A stretch of DNA of 64,000 nt. Source: Bifidobacterium sp. WK041_4_12. Its GTDB lineage: Bacteria > Actinomycetota > Actinomycetes > Actinomycetales > Bifidobacteriaceae. The notes under the pieces are model-generated. The model was given only the letters and a program-made list of their open reading frames with translations, had not been told where the DNA came from and ran no database searches. The position numbers were made by a program, and so were the translations under genes. The stretch spans positions 1,736,001 to 1,800,000 of the forward strand of contig NZ_CP129674.1 in NCBI RefSeq assembly GCF_041080795.1, read 5' to 3'. This document shows positions 9,401-22,031 of the stretch, one piece after another (within the stretch, counting starts at the first letter, position 1; every line of letters begins with the position of its first letter).

Positions 9401-11053
9401 TCGCCGTTCAACCAGTTCAATCAGTGAAAAGAGCCCGCCGACCACCGGCTCATCCTTCAACGGACGCGTGATCGCGGAGTATCTGACGGGAATCCCCGCC
9501 TCTTTCAGACGCTCTCCAAAGGCTCGCACTGTTGCATTGTCATGGGCGATGATCGCCATATCATTCCAGTCGCGTTCATTCGCAAGGCTTTCATGCTTGA
9601 TCTGCCACAGAATGTCGTCCATCTCCGCCTGCGGCGACGGGAAGATTCGACTGCGTACCGTGCCGTCACTGCCATTGTCACCGTCACCGTCACCGTCAAG
9701 AGCTCGCACTGGCATAATCGGCAATGCGCCCTCCCATTGAGGCAGTTTGCCCGGTCTTTTGGCTAAGGCGAGGTCGCTTGACATTTCTCCGGTTATGCTT
9801 AGTGACACCCTTGAAGCAACGAGGTCAAGATATGTATGCGGCCTCTCACGCTGATCCGTTGATTCCACGGATGCGTTGGACTGCTGTGGAATGATGGGTA
9901 GCCAGTCAAGATTGCATCGCGCAGCACCCAGACGGCCGAGACTGTTCGAAACCAAAGCCTCTGAAGTCTGCTCAGAATTCGAGGACGAGGCCTGCGTTTC
10001 GATTCTTGAGTCGAGGAACTCTGGATACGCTCCTCGGAAGGTCTGCACTGATTCGTCATGGTTGCCCACCAGCACCAGCCGACTCTTTCTGGTTTCAAGC
10101 GCCTGAATGAAGGACATCCCTGCAAGGGTCAGATCCTGCCAGTCATCGATAACGATGAATTCAGGTATGCTGGCCGCATCGCAGTCATGTATCAGCTGTG
10201 TTGCGACGACGAGCATGCGCGAGGCATCGAGTCGGAATTCATGCGGATACTGGCCTTCGATTTCTGCCGCGTATTCATGCCACAGGTGGAAAGACAGCTT
10301 CCATTGGGTGGTGAGTCTATCTCGTTGCGACACGTTCAAAGGTTGCGAATCAAGGGTGCGCACCATGCGCGTTTCATCGCTTATCGACAGTTCAAGCTCG
10401 TTCATTCTGGCGAGCATGTCTCGTAGTTCGGCTACGAAATCGTCATTGATTGCAGCCATGATGTCGGTGTCAGCGGCAGCAGTAACGGCACCGGCAGCGG
10501 CTATTCCCTTCATGCTCTTCACCCCAGGGGCGAGTACTTCCCACCAAGGCGCGTCATTCGCCTGGTCATTGCCGAAATACTGTGCCAGCAGCCTACAGCT
10601 CTCACAGTCATCACCCCGCAATGCCTCCTGAACATGCCGGGCCAAAACCTTTCGCAATAGGGCATCCTGCTCTGCACCGTTGAGCAGCTTCGGCATCGAC
10701 AATCCACGTGCGGCACGAGTCTGCGTCAACACTCGGAAAGCGAGGGCAGCAAGCGTTCCCACTGGTCTCGTCTGATCGCTCACGCCGGTTCTGCGGATGA
10801 TCGCAGTGCTCAGATTTGCGGCTGCTTTACGTTGGGAAACGACCATAACTGTGGCATCATTGCCGAACGCGCGCAATCCTGCAAGCATGGAATCCAGTGC
10901 GAATGAGGTTTTCCCGCTGCATGGAGGTCCTGTTACCACAAGCGTTCGCGTTGCATTGCCCAGCTGATTCTTCAACCTTCCGTCGATAAGTCGTTCGACA
11001 GCCTGGGCTGCTTCAACACTCGCATGTGCATGCTCACCACCAAATTCCTGCAT
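6464..11053 (-). CDS. adnA: AdnA-like ATP-dependent helicase-nuclease subunit
   Basis: This is the first gene of a coupled pair of UvrD-like proteins with C-terminal RecB-type nucleases. The 1529-aa product has a Walker A GPPCSGKT (about residues 42-49), a divergent motif II DDWQD (about 299) in place of DEYQD, and a nuclease motif IRIVDYKTGAGH (about 1344). The weaker helicase motifs fit the AdnA role, where the partner is the leading motor. Two low-complexity stretches stand out, an Asn/Ala-rich one near 9330-9400 and DGDGDGDNGSDG near 9665-9700. It lies about 100 bp downstream of the rpoC terminator, so it probably has its own promoter. An AddB-type subunit is an alternative label. Confidence 0.75.
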   Translation of the reverse strand: MQEFGGEHAHASVEAAQAVERLIDGRLKNQLGNATRTLVVTGPPCSGKTSFALDSMLAGLRAFGNDATVMVVSQRKAAANLSTAIIRRTGVSDQTRPVGTLAALAFRVLTQTRAARGLSMPKLLNGAEQDALLRKVLARHVQEALRGDDCESCRLLAQYFGNDQANDAPWWEVLAPGVKSMKGIAAAGAVTAAADTDIMAAINDDFVAELRDMLARMNELELSISDETRMVRTLDSQPLNVSQRDRLTTQWKLSFHLWHEYAAEIEGQYPHEFRLDASRMLVVATQLIHDCDAASIPEFIVIDDWQDLTLAGMSFIQALETRKSRLVLVGNHDESVQTFRGAYPEFLDSRIETQASSSNSEQTSEALVSNSLGRLGAARCNLDWLPIIPQQSNASVESTDQRERPHTYLDLVASRVSLSITGEMSSDLALAKRPGKLPQWEGALPIMPVRALDGDGDGDNGSDGTVRSRIFPSPQAEMDDILWQIKHESLANERDWNDMAIIAHDNATVRAFGERLKEAGIPVRYSAITRPLKDEPVVGGLFSLIELVERRMTTNASGDAANNAFNNVTNDVATNARTQSRWWANRLRSLLSSPLIFATNTSTKEPRPMRLQRLESVLDTCCALCMVDGAVATNTVDSEINASLIADIREHMLGWADNVNQQAAHAQQLSGITIDDPFHATTQEPVITRQLLLALMVTATDEELHTIMAVLNAIAAGADKDADICALEHAIHVIRACEADVAAFMKQHSIATPDDVPPDVMLWKAWHACALADIWQEESLEPGNRGELANDRLDALMRLFTLSDATQSYASTDDFINQLRGMQIEADSLAHVGPIEHAVTLTTPAGALAQAQRWPIVWMPSLQQGVWPNLVERDTLFGTQELANIVLHGNIDGSVDDSAPGSSTRSSSDDDFDNDRAMYSTARLIATLNSEKKSFLVSLTRTDEQLRISAVWNTDTIPSDLLFGMFPERFERLSDLAQVPYSRVGVGLSSQNDIDDKTLQGQWSGLETSVRGIVTIARAQLANEMLHHDGNSNALAGTSGPASTETLSPDGKDSVATLRMLASRGVAEANPETWPFVYLRSSDDLKVNESEQSTQSDSSKGPERSDMPNQSDLSERSDRPTVVLTPSAVDKIWQCPLEWVLDSQFTGPMPSNVHMQFGTIVHKVAEIATNEGLDRLALSESSSSVGSTHGQGREALKSQVTARLESIYQELAGVSVEHPNPEDMFLSASKRRLVPKILHNIASYFVDGVQPEYGSEGKSPVKVGSFVSSEAEHPFNACISVSDLLPIWNRTYPEHALDEHELFGVMSALSGGFMPGMQESVKVGLTGRIDRIEHRRFEDRETIRIVDYKTGAGHTAKDMFNDLQLVCYQLATLFDSEGAGVARQTRSVSQADLFDVAQNEAPAFAYALPETNHQPGLIADGQFNTIFEARTHHRSIDSFIDVEFSEQSCPETVDRELWAFIVRSQHTQGIWALSMISRVFFAASVRLSSTDARMQLDASRCHNANASGNGSNTCKAWELLHANVMEERR

Positions 11054-11088
11054 ACATACAACCTATTGCCAGCCCTCCACAAATGGAA

Positions 11089-11119
11089 GTACCCGCCATC
11101 CGAAAGGGATGACGGGTAC
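11089..11119 (-). terminator. rpoC terminator hairpin
   Basis: GTACCCG (11089-11095) pairs with CGGGTAC (11113-11119), with further pairing ATCC/GGAT around a short loop. It begins 31 bp past the rpoC stop. On the minus strand the stem is followed by a modest T-containing run. Confidence 0.75.
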
Positions 11120-11150
11120 CTGTTGCATCTGTAGGGTTCAGATCAAAGGC

Positions 11151-15245
<4,095 letters not shown>

Positions 15246-15261
15246 TATGTGTCCTGTCTTT

Positions 15262-15377
15262 TCTTATTGGCAATGTTGCTTGTCTTATTGGCATTGTTGC
15301 CTGTATGGGCAATGTTGCTTGTGAAAGTTTGTTGTTCCAGGGACTGCGAGAGTGTGCCTTTCAACTCTCTCGCAGTC
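15262..15377 (-). promoter_or_regulatory. rpoB-rpoC intercistronic repeats and hairpin
   Basis: Three roughly 21-bp repeats built on GGCAATGTTGCTTGT (about 15262-15324) are followed by a hairpin with an 11-bp perfect stem, GACTGCGAGAG (15342-15352) with CTCTCGCAGTC (15367-15377), and a 14-nt loop. In transcript orientation the hairpin comes first, then the repeats, then the rpoC Shine-Dalgarno sequence. No T-run follows the stem, so it is more likely a processing or pausing site than a full terminator. Confidence 0.5.
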
Positions 15378-15431
15378 ATGCTGCCGATTCTTGTGGCTTC
15401 GATGAAGCAGTTGCAAGAATCGGCTCAACGC

Positions 15432-18400
15432 TCAGCGATATTGCGGTTCTGCGTCGTCGTGTGAAACTGCCGAGGATGCATCTGGTCGCGCACCGATATT
15501 GAATCCGAGATCATCCGAAGCCGATGATGGGTCATCGTCCTCGTCCTTCATGTCAATGGCAACGCCCTCTGCATTCAGGACCTCAACGTTCAGCGACAGT
15601 GACTGCATTTCCTTGAGCAGCACCTTGAATGATTCAGGGATGCCTGCAGGAGGAAGGTTGTCGCCCTTCACGATAGCGCCGTATACGCGGACACGACCGT
15701 CGACATCGTCGGACTTGGTGGTCATCATTTCGTGCAGCGTGTAAGCGGCACCGTAGGCTTCGAGGGCCCAGACTTCCATTTCTCCGAAACGCTGTCCACC
15801 GAACTGAGCCTTACCACCCAACGGCTGCTGGGTAATCATGGAGTAAGGACCCGTTGAACGTGCGTGAATCTTGTCGTCAACCAAGTGGTGGAGCTTCAGC
15901 ATGTACATGTAGCCGACGGAGATGGGCTTGGTGAAAGGCTCACCGGTGCGGCCATCATAGAGAACGGCCTTGCCGTGGTCTCCGACCAGCTTGTTTCCAT
16001 CACGGTCAGGCAGCGTGGTCTTGAGCAAGCCATTCAAAGCATCCTGCTGAACACCGTCGAACACTGGTGTCGCAACTGGGGTGTCTGGATCGGCCTTCTC
16101 TGCGCCTGCTGGGATGTGCTTCTTCCATTCGGCCTCAAGGTCTGGATCGATGTTGATGTCCCAGCCGGAGTGAGCAATCCATCCGAGGTGGAGCTCAAGG
16201 ACCTGACCGAGGTTCATTCGGCTTGGTACGCCGAGCGGGTTCAGCATGATGTCGATTGGGGTTCCATCAGGAAGGAATGGCATGTCTTCTTCAGGAAGAA
16301 TGCGGGAGATAACACCCTTGTTGCCGTGGCGGCCAGAAAGCTTGTCACCTTGGGTGATCTTGCGATGCTGGGCGATGTAGACACGAATCATCTGATTCAC
16401 GCCGTTCGGCAGCTCGTCGCCGTCCTCTTCGGCATCTTCGCGAGTGATTTCCTTGACGGAGATAACCGTTCCGGTCTCACCGTGAGGCACTCTGAGTGAC
16501 GTGTCGCGGACTTCGCGGCTTTTCTCACCGAAGATTGCACGAAGCAGACGCTCTTCTGGTGTCAGCTCCGTCTCGCCCTTTGGCGTGACCTTGCCGACCA
16601 GGATGTCTCCGGCTTCGACTTCGGCACCGATGCGGATGATGCCACGCTCGTCAAGGTTCGCGATTGCGTCTTCCCCAACGTTGGGAAGGTCGCGTGTGAT
16701 CTCTTCGGAACCGAGCTTGGTTTCGCGAGCGTCGATTTCGTATTCCTCGATATGGATTGAGCTCAAGGTGTCGTCCTGTACAAGGCGCTGGGAAATGATC
16801 ACAGCATCCTCGTAATTGTAACCGTTCCAAGGCATGAAGGCGACCAGCACGTTCTTGCCGAGCGCCATCTCGCCGCCCTGCGTTGCAGGACCGTCGGCCA
16901 GGACGGAACCCTCTTCAACGCGTTCGCCATCCTTGATGACAGGAACCTGGTTGTAGCAGGTGGTCTGGTTGGAGCGTTGGAACTTGGAAAGCCTGTAGCT
17001 TGACTGGGAGCCATCGTCGTTCAGCACGCGAATGATGTCTGCGGACACGTAGGTGACCACGCCATCCTTCTCTGCGAGAATGACATCGCCGGAATCAACG
17101 GCTGAACGCCATTCCGAACCGGTTCCGACCAGCGGACGCTCGGACTTGATCAACGGCACGGCCTGACGCTGCATGTTGGTGCCCATGAGTGCTCGGTGGC
17201 CTTCGTCGTGTTCCAGGAATGGAATCAGAGAAGCGCCGACCGACACCATCTGGCGTGGGGAAACATCCATGTAGTCGACCTGCTCGACGGGAACATCTTC
17301 CGCCTCACCTTCGGCATCACGCACAAGAGCTGTCTTCTCGACCAGATGACCATCCTGGCCGATGACCTGATTGGCCTGAGCGATAACGTGCTCGGCTTCC
17401 TGATCAGCAGTCATGTAGACAACGTCATCGGTGACGAGACCGTCCTCAACCTTGCGGTATGGGGTTTCGATGAATCCGAATGGGTTGATGCGACCGAAGG
17501 TTGCCAGCGAACCGATAAGACCGATGTTAGGACCTTCAGGGGATTCGATGGGGCACATACGACCAAAGTGGCTGGGGTGCACGTCTCGAACTTCCATGGA
17601 TGCACGGTCGCGGGAAAGGCCGCCAGGACCCAAAGCGGAGAGACGACGCTTGTTCGTGACTCCTGCGAGAGGGTTGTTCTGATCCATGAACTGCGAAAGC
17701 TGCGACGTTCCGAAGAACTCCTTGATGGTCGCGTTCACGGGGCGAATGTTGATCAGGGACTGAGGCGTGATCGCTTCAGCATCCTGAGTGGTCATACGCT
17801 CGCGAACAACGCGCTCCATGCGGCTCAGGCCGGTGCGCAGCTGGTTTTGAATCAGCTCGCCAACCTGACGGATACGACGATTGCCGAAGTGATCGATATC
17901 GTCAACGTCAACGCGGAGGTCGACATCCTCACCGTCGCGCTTGCCCTTGAAGGTCTGCTCCCCCGCATGCAGGGTTACCAGATACTTGATGGTTTCAATG
18001 ATGTCTTCGCGCTGCAGGCTGCGGTCGTTGAAGTCAGCTTCGAGACCAAGCTTGCGGTTGATCTTGTAGCGTCCAACGCGGGCGAGGTCATAACGCTTGT
18101 TGTTGAAGTAGAAGGATTCGAGCAGGTTGCGTCCTGCTTCAGGGGTTGCGGTGTCGGAAGGACGAATCTTGCGGTACAGATCGGTCAGAGCCGTGTTCTG
18201 ATCGTTGATCGGTTCCTTCTCAAGCGCGTCAAGCACCAGTGGGTAGCCTTCGAAAGCCTTGCGAATCTCTTCCTTGGTCATGCCGATGGCTTCGAGGAAC
18301 ACGATGGCTGACTGCTTGCGCTTGCGGTCTACGCGCACGCCGAGCACGTCACGCTTGTCGATCTCGAACTCAAGCCATGCACCACGGCTAGGGATGATCT

Positions 18401-18998
18401 TGGCTCCGTACACTTCCTTGTCGGAAGTGCGGTCGCGATTGCGGTCGAAGTACACTCCTGGGGAACGCACCAGCTGGGAGACGATAACGCGCTCCGTGCC
18501 GCCGATGATGAAGGTTCCGTGAGGTGTCTGCAGCGGGAAGTCTCCCATGAAGACGGTCTGGGACTTGATTTCGCCGGTGTCGCCATTTTCGAACTCTGCG
18601 TTGACGTAGAGCGGTGCGGAATAGGTGTAGTCCTTTTCCTTGCATTCCTGCACGGTGTGGCGTGGCTCTTCGAAGTAGGGGTCCGAGAATGTCAGGCTCA
18701 TGGTCTGCGCAAAGTTCTCGATAGGAGAAATCTCCTGGAATACTTCGTCAAGACCGGACACATGAGCTACATTGTGTGTTCCTTGTGCTTCGTCTTCTTC
18801 AGCCTTGGCCTTCCAACGATCGTTGCCGACCAGCCAATCGAAGCTGTCGGTCTGAACGCCCAGAAGGTAGGGAACGTCGATGGGTTCACGGATTGATCCG
18901 AAATTCACACGGTTTGGAGCCTTATGTAATGTAATATCGGCTTCATCATTGCGTGCGTATGTTGTAGTGGTACTCGTTGCAGCTTTATTGGCAGCCAA
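15432..18998 (-). CDS. rpoB: DNA-directed RNA polymerase beta subunit
   Basis: This is the second-largest RNA polymerase subunit, 1188 aa, closely matching the actinobacterial type. The start is a TTG at 18998 with AAGGAAA seven bases upstream. The rifampicin region (about residues 428-460) reads GTSQLSQFMDQNNPL, then AGVTNKRRLSALGPGGL. The position equal to E. coli His526 is Asn here (codon 17652-17654, residue 449). The lysines and the GNKGVISRILP block of the active-site region are intact. The C-terminus ends in an acidic, low-complexity tail after NVEVLNAEGVAIDM. Confidence 0.98.
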   Translation of the reverse strand: MAANKAATSTTTTYARNDEADITLHKAPNRVNFGSIREPIDVPYLLGVQTDSFDWLVGNDRWKAKAEEDEAQGTHNVAHVSGLDEVFQEISPIENFAQTMSLTFSDPYFEEPRHTVQECKEKDYTYSAPLYVNAEFENGDTGEIKSQTVFMGDFPLQTPHGTFIIGGTERVIVSQLVRSPGVYFDRNRDRTSDKEVYGAKIIPSRGAWLEFEIDKRDVLGVRVDRKRKQSAIVFLEAIGMTKEEIRKAFEGYPLVLDALEKEPINDQNTALTDLYRKIRPSDTATPEAGRNLLESFYFNNKRYDLARVGRYKINRKLGLEADFNDRSLQREDIIETIKYLVTLHAGEQTFKGKRDGEDVDLRVDVDDIDHFGNRRIRQVGELIQNQLRTGLSRMERVVRERMTTQDAEAITPQSLINIRPVNATIKEFFGTSQLSQFMDQNNPLAGVTNKRRLSALGPGGLSRDRASMEVRDVHPSHFGRMCPIESPEGPNIGLIGSLATFGRINPFGFIETPYRKVEDGLVTDDVVYMTADQEAEHVIAQANQVIGQDGHLVEKTALVRDAEGEAEDVPVEQVDYMDVSPRQMVSVGASLIPFLEHDEGHRALMGTNMQRQAVPLIKSERPLVGTGSEWRSAVDSGDVILAEKDGVVTYVSADIIRVLNDDGSQSSYRLSKFQRSNQTTCYNQVPVIKDGERVEEGSVLADGPATQGGEMALGKNVLVAFMPWNGYNYEDAVIISQRLVQDDTLSSIHIEEYEIDARETKLGSEEITRDLPNVGEDAIANLDERGIIRIGAEVEAGDILVGKVTPKGETELTPEERLLRAIFGEKSREVRDTSLRVPHGETGTVISVKEITREDAEEDGDELPNGVNQMIRVYIAQHRKITQGDKLSGRHGNKGVISRILPEEDMPFLPDGTPIDIMLNPLGVPSRMNLGQVLELHLGWIAHSGWDINIDPDLEAEWKKHIPAGAEKADPDTPVATPVFDGVQQDALNGLLKTTLPDRDGNKLVGDHGKAVLYDGRTGEPFTKPISVGYMYMLKLHHLVDDKIHARSTGPYSMITQQPLGGKAQFGGQRFGEMEVWALEAYGAAYTLHEMMTTKSDDVDGRVRVYGAIVKGDNLPPAGIPESFKVLLKEMQSLSLNVEVLNAEGVAIDMKDEDDDPSSASDDLGFNIGARPDASSAVSHDDAEPQYR

Positions 18999-19101
18999 AA
19001 TGGACTTTCCTTATCGCTCGCTGTATTCCGATGGTTCATTGTTCATGAGGGCGCGAGACGCAAAAAGATGCAGTAACCAAGGAAAAATGGTAACTCTGTT
19101 C

Positions 19102-19188
19102 GCGGGCGCTTCCCCAATGAGGCATGCCCGCTATATGACACACTCCATACTGATTAAAAACTTTACCACACCGACACAGTTATGACAA
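19102..19188 (-). promoter_or_regulatory. rpoBC promoter and leader hairpin
   Basis: On the minus strand TTGTCA (19183-19188) and TAAAGT (19160-19165) are separated by 17 bp, a good housekeeping promoter pointing at rpoB. It would give a leader of about 155 nt. Within the leader GCGGGC (19102-19107) can pair with GCCCGC (19126-19131). Confidence 0.6.
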
Positions 19189-19366
19189 GGGAAAATGCAG
19201 CACATTATTCCCTGAGCATGTTGCTCTGGTAGCTTGTGGACATCATCCTACGACGATTTTCTCCGCACAATGCTCCAATGCGGCATGATTGCGCGAGAAG
19301 ACGAATACGTCAGGAGTCTAAGTTCGCACACATCATCGTTGACACGATACCGGTATGATTGCCACC

Positions 19367-20305
19367 ATGCCAACGACCCCACCTGTTGTTCAGACACCTC
19401 GCGGCCTACTTGCAATCACCATTTCCAGCGTCGCCTGGGGTTTGTTCCCCGTCTACTGGGATGCGCTGCACAGCGTGGCTCCCGCCACTGTGCTCGCATT
19501 CCGCATCATCACCACGATGGTCACGATGATGATTCTGCTGGTTCTTCTACGTCAGCAGCGGCACTTCTTCGCCAGCTTCATGAATTTGTGCAGACATGGC
19601 ATGCTCTTAGTGCTTGCGATTGTCGCGGCCTTGCTTATCAGCGCGAACTGGCTACTCTATATCATTCTCGTGAATACCGGCAAGACTTTGGAGGCATCCG
19701 CCTCGTACTTTCTGATGCCTGTGATGAACATGCTGATAGCCATCATCGTGCTGCGCGAGCGGACCAATCTGTTTGGCTGGATTTCCATCGCTCTGGCTGC
19801 AGTCGGGGTGTCTGTCTTCATCGTGGGCAATGGTGGAGTTCCTTGGCTGGGGTTGATTATGGCTCTGACCTTCTGCGGATACGGCCTGTTGAAACGCTTC
19901 GTTCCCCTTGACTCCTTGCAATCCCTCACCTTCGAGACGGCTGCCGTGACGCCGCTGGCAATCCTCTGGCTCGCTTGGCAGCCTAGTTTCGGATTCGTTC
20001 ATCGGCAGACCAGCATCACCATACTGCTGATGGGAGCGGGCATTGTCACAGCCATACCCTTGATCACCTTTGCCTATGGCGTGCAGCATTCGCAATATCT
20101 GACGGTGGGCTTTGTCCAATACATCAATCCAACGCTGCAATTCCTGTCAGCGATTGTGTTCCTGCATGAAGCCATCAATCATATGATGCTGATTGCTTTC
20201 AGCGTCATTTGGCTTTCTCTGGCAGTATATTCCTGTGCTTTGGTCATCCAGCATAGAGCTGCCACGACTGACAGAACTGCGCTGACGACGACGGTACGCG
20301 AGTGA
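19367..20305 (+). CDS. rarD: RarD/EamA-family transporter
   Basis: This is a multi-span membrane protein of the drug/metabolite transporter superfamily, about 312 aa. The N-terminal block GLLAITISSVAWGLFPVYWDALHSV, followed by about ten hydrophobic segments and the C-terminal LTVGFVQYINPTLQFLSAIVFLHE, is the RarD pattern. The substrate is not known for this family. A TATGAT box at 19354-19359 ends eight bases before the ATG at 19367, which would fit a leaderless mRNA, although no clear -35 is present; an ATG at 19355 is in frame too. It stands alone on the plus strand and converges with the next gene. Confidence 0.85.
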   Translation: MPTTPPVVQTPRGLLAITISSVAWGLFPVYWDALHSVAPATVLAFRIITTMVTMMILLVLLRQQRHFFASFMNLCRHGMLLVLAIVAALLISANWLLYIILVNTGKTLEASASYFLMPVMNMLIAIIVLRERTNLFGWISIALAAVGVSVFIVGNGGVPWLGLIMALTFCGYGLLKRFVPLDSLQSLTFETAAVTPLAILWLAWQPSFGFVHRQTSITILLMGAGIVTAIPLITFAYGVQHSQYLTVGFVQYINPTLQFLSAIVFLHEAINHMMLIAFSVIWLSLAVYSCALVIQHRAATTDRTALTTTVRE

Positions 20306-20394
20306 CCTTGCCTGAGATTGGGACGCACGAGGCAGTTATCCTGTTATCGAGGAGTTCAACATCGCCTATGGGCAGCAGCCCATGCGGAGTAACG

Positions 20395-21009
20395 CTATTG
20401 AACGACGATGGGGACTTGGTTGGAGCTTATCTTGGAATCGTGTCTCATGGACAGCTGAGCTTGGTACGTTCCGGCGTTAACCCTGAGAAGGCTCGAATCA
20501 GGCTGGCATGACGATCCCGTTGCGTCGGTGTTCCACGCTATGTTCTGAATGTCCGAGTCCGAATGTGAAAGCAACAGCATCCGCGTCGACACAGGGCAAA
20601 GGTCGGATTTCCAGATGGTCTGATCTCCCGAGCTGATCGTGAGCACCCGGGACGCATCCGATGCGTCGACGAGGCAGTTCTCCGAGCCCTTATGGTGAAT
20701 CGTTGCGGTGAACTGCACCGTTCCACCAACACCAACCGTTGCTGGTGAGGCCTTCAATTCCAAAGAAATGTCGTCTGACGAGCAGTCCGATACTCCGGCG
20801 GCCTGACGTGGTGTGGGGGCCGCCTGTCGGCTGATGGCGTTGATGTCTCCCCTATGAATCCAACGATCAATGCCTTGGATACCCTGGACGATGCCCCATA
20901 TGATGCCGAAAACTGCGCTCAGGAATGCAATAAGCGCGATTGCTGCGACAATGCGGCGCACAAGGAATACACGTCGCTGCCGTTTGCTTATTGCACGTCT
21001 TCTCTTCAA
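20395..21009 (-). CDS. Membrane-anchored hypothetical protein
   Basis: I do not recognise a family. The 204-aa protein has a very basic N-terminus (MKRRRAISKRQRR), one membrane segment at about residues 17-42, and an outside domain that looks beta-rich, with LELKASPATVGVGGTVQFTATI resembling an Ig-like extracellular fold. The likely start is a TTG at 21009 that overlaps the trmL stop (TTGA) and lies just after AAGGA. It appears co-transcribed with trmL. A role at the cell envelope is an inference from topology only. Confidence 0.65.
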   Translation of the reverse strand: MKRRRAISKRQRRVFLVRRIVAAIALIAFLSAVFGIIWGIVQGIQGIDRWIHRGDINAISRQAAPTPRQAAGVSDCSSDDISLELKASPATVGVGGTVQFTATIHHKGSENCLVDASDASRVLTISSGDQTIWKSDLCPVSTRMLLLSHSDSDIQNIAWNTDATGSSCQPDSSLLRVNAGTYQAQLSMRHDSKISSNQVPIVVQ

Positions 21010-21674
21010 TCCTTGTCACCACCCTTGAATCCCAATTGTCTCCAAGCCTCATACACCGCAATTGAAGCGCAGTTCGTTAAGTTGAGACTACGCAATGATG
21101 GACGCATAGGCAATCTCACCTGCTCGGCAACATCCGGTCCGGTCATGATATCCATCGGATCAGGAATGTTGCCTGGCTCGGGTCCGAACATCAGAATGTC
21201 CGTTGGACGGTATTGCACTTCGGTATAGAGTTTGGTCGCGTTGGCTGTGAACGCAATGATTCGCGAGTTGGGCATAGCCTTGACAAGGCTTTCAAAATTC
21301 GGATGCAGCACCACATGTGCCATGTCATGGTAATCCAAGCCTGCTCTACGAAGCTTGGTGTCCTGCAGGTTGAAGCCGAGAGGCTCGACCAGATGCAGAA
21401 TTGTGCCGGTTACCGCGCAAAGTCGAATTGCCGAACCGGTGTTGCCTGGGATTCTTGGAGAATAGAAGCAGAGATGCGGAGTCACCGTTTCCTGTTTACT
21501 GGCATCTTCGGCCTTCATCATGGCATCAACCACGCTGATCGGATTGCCGTGGGCATCGGTCACCAACTCGTCGGGCCCATAGTTGGACTTTCGATAGCCA
21601 TATTCATACATGGTTTCCACGGCTGAGTCCGGTTGTTGTGCCTGTGCGTTGAAAGAATGCCCTTGCGATGTCAT
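21006..21674 (-). CDS. trmL: tRNA (cytidine/uridine-34 2'-O)-methyltransferase (SPOUT family)
   Basis: The C-terminal two thirds are a SpoU/TrmL-type methyltransferase, with CFYSPRIPGNTGSAIRL near residue 55, LVEPLGF, a DILMFGPEPGNIP block and the C-terminal MRPSLRSLNLTNCASIAVYEAWRQLG knot motif. TrmL methylates the wobble base of certain leucine tRNAs. The open frame runs far upstream into the divergent mutY gene and through hairpin element C; the real start must be one of the ATGs at 21674, 21686 or 21704, and none has a strong Shine-Dalgarno sequence. The N-terminal 50 residues before the methyltransferase core are unusual in E. coli TrmL. Confidence 0.85.
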   Translation of the reverse strand: MTSQGHSFNAQAQQPDSAVETMYEYGYRKSNYGPDELVTDAHGNPISVVDAMMKAEDASKQETVTPHLCFYSPRIPGNTGSAIRLCAVTGTILHLVEPLGFNLQDTKLRRAGLDYHDMAHVVLHPNFESLVKAMPNSRIIAFTANATKLYTEVQYRPTDILMFGPEPGNIPDPMDIMTGPDVAEQVRLPMRPSLRSLNLTNCASIAVYEAWRQLGFKGGDKD

Positions 21675-21732
21675 AAACGCCACCATAACACCGCCGTTTG
21701 GCATCAGTCTGACGCCATCTCGCCAGGGATTG

Positions 21733-21837
21733 CGAGTTTTGCGGCAATTCTCAGGTATAACAGCCAATTTTCCTGAGATTGGACACCCTTTCAAGCCAAA
21801 AAATCCGGTATATACTCGACAATTGCCGCAAAACTCG
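21733..21837. repeat. Hairpin element C (17-bp perfect arms, extended to 27 with mismatches)
   Basis: CGAGTTTTGCGGCAATT (21733-21749) is the exact reverse complement of 21821-21837. The arms extend inwards to GTATA (21755-21759) and TATAC (21811-21815), each 22 bp from its outer end. The inner core CAAGCCAAAAAATCC...TATACT matches element A. It lies directly upstream of trmL and about 200 bp from the divergent mutY. Confidence 0.85.
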
Positions 21838-22031
21838 ACATCGCGCTGTTTTTTGTCTCCTGAAGCCCGTCTCTCATGAATCCGTTGCATACAATTGTTC
21901 GTTTTTGTTTGGTTGTATTCGATTTTTCGATAGGAATACAGCCGGTAAGCGCAATATCCGATGGTATGCCCTTGATGACTCGCAATATGGCATGATGGCA
22001 TATGGTGATGCGTGAAAAAGGGGAAGAGTGT

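Noticed and set aside
19234..19911. 225-codon plus-strand frame overlapping rarD
   Set aside because: It is out of frame with the clear RarD protein and has no recognisable features.
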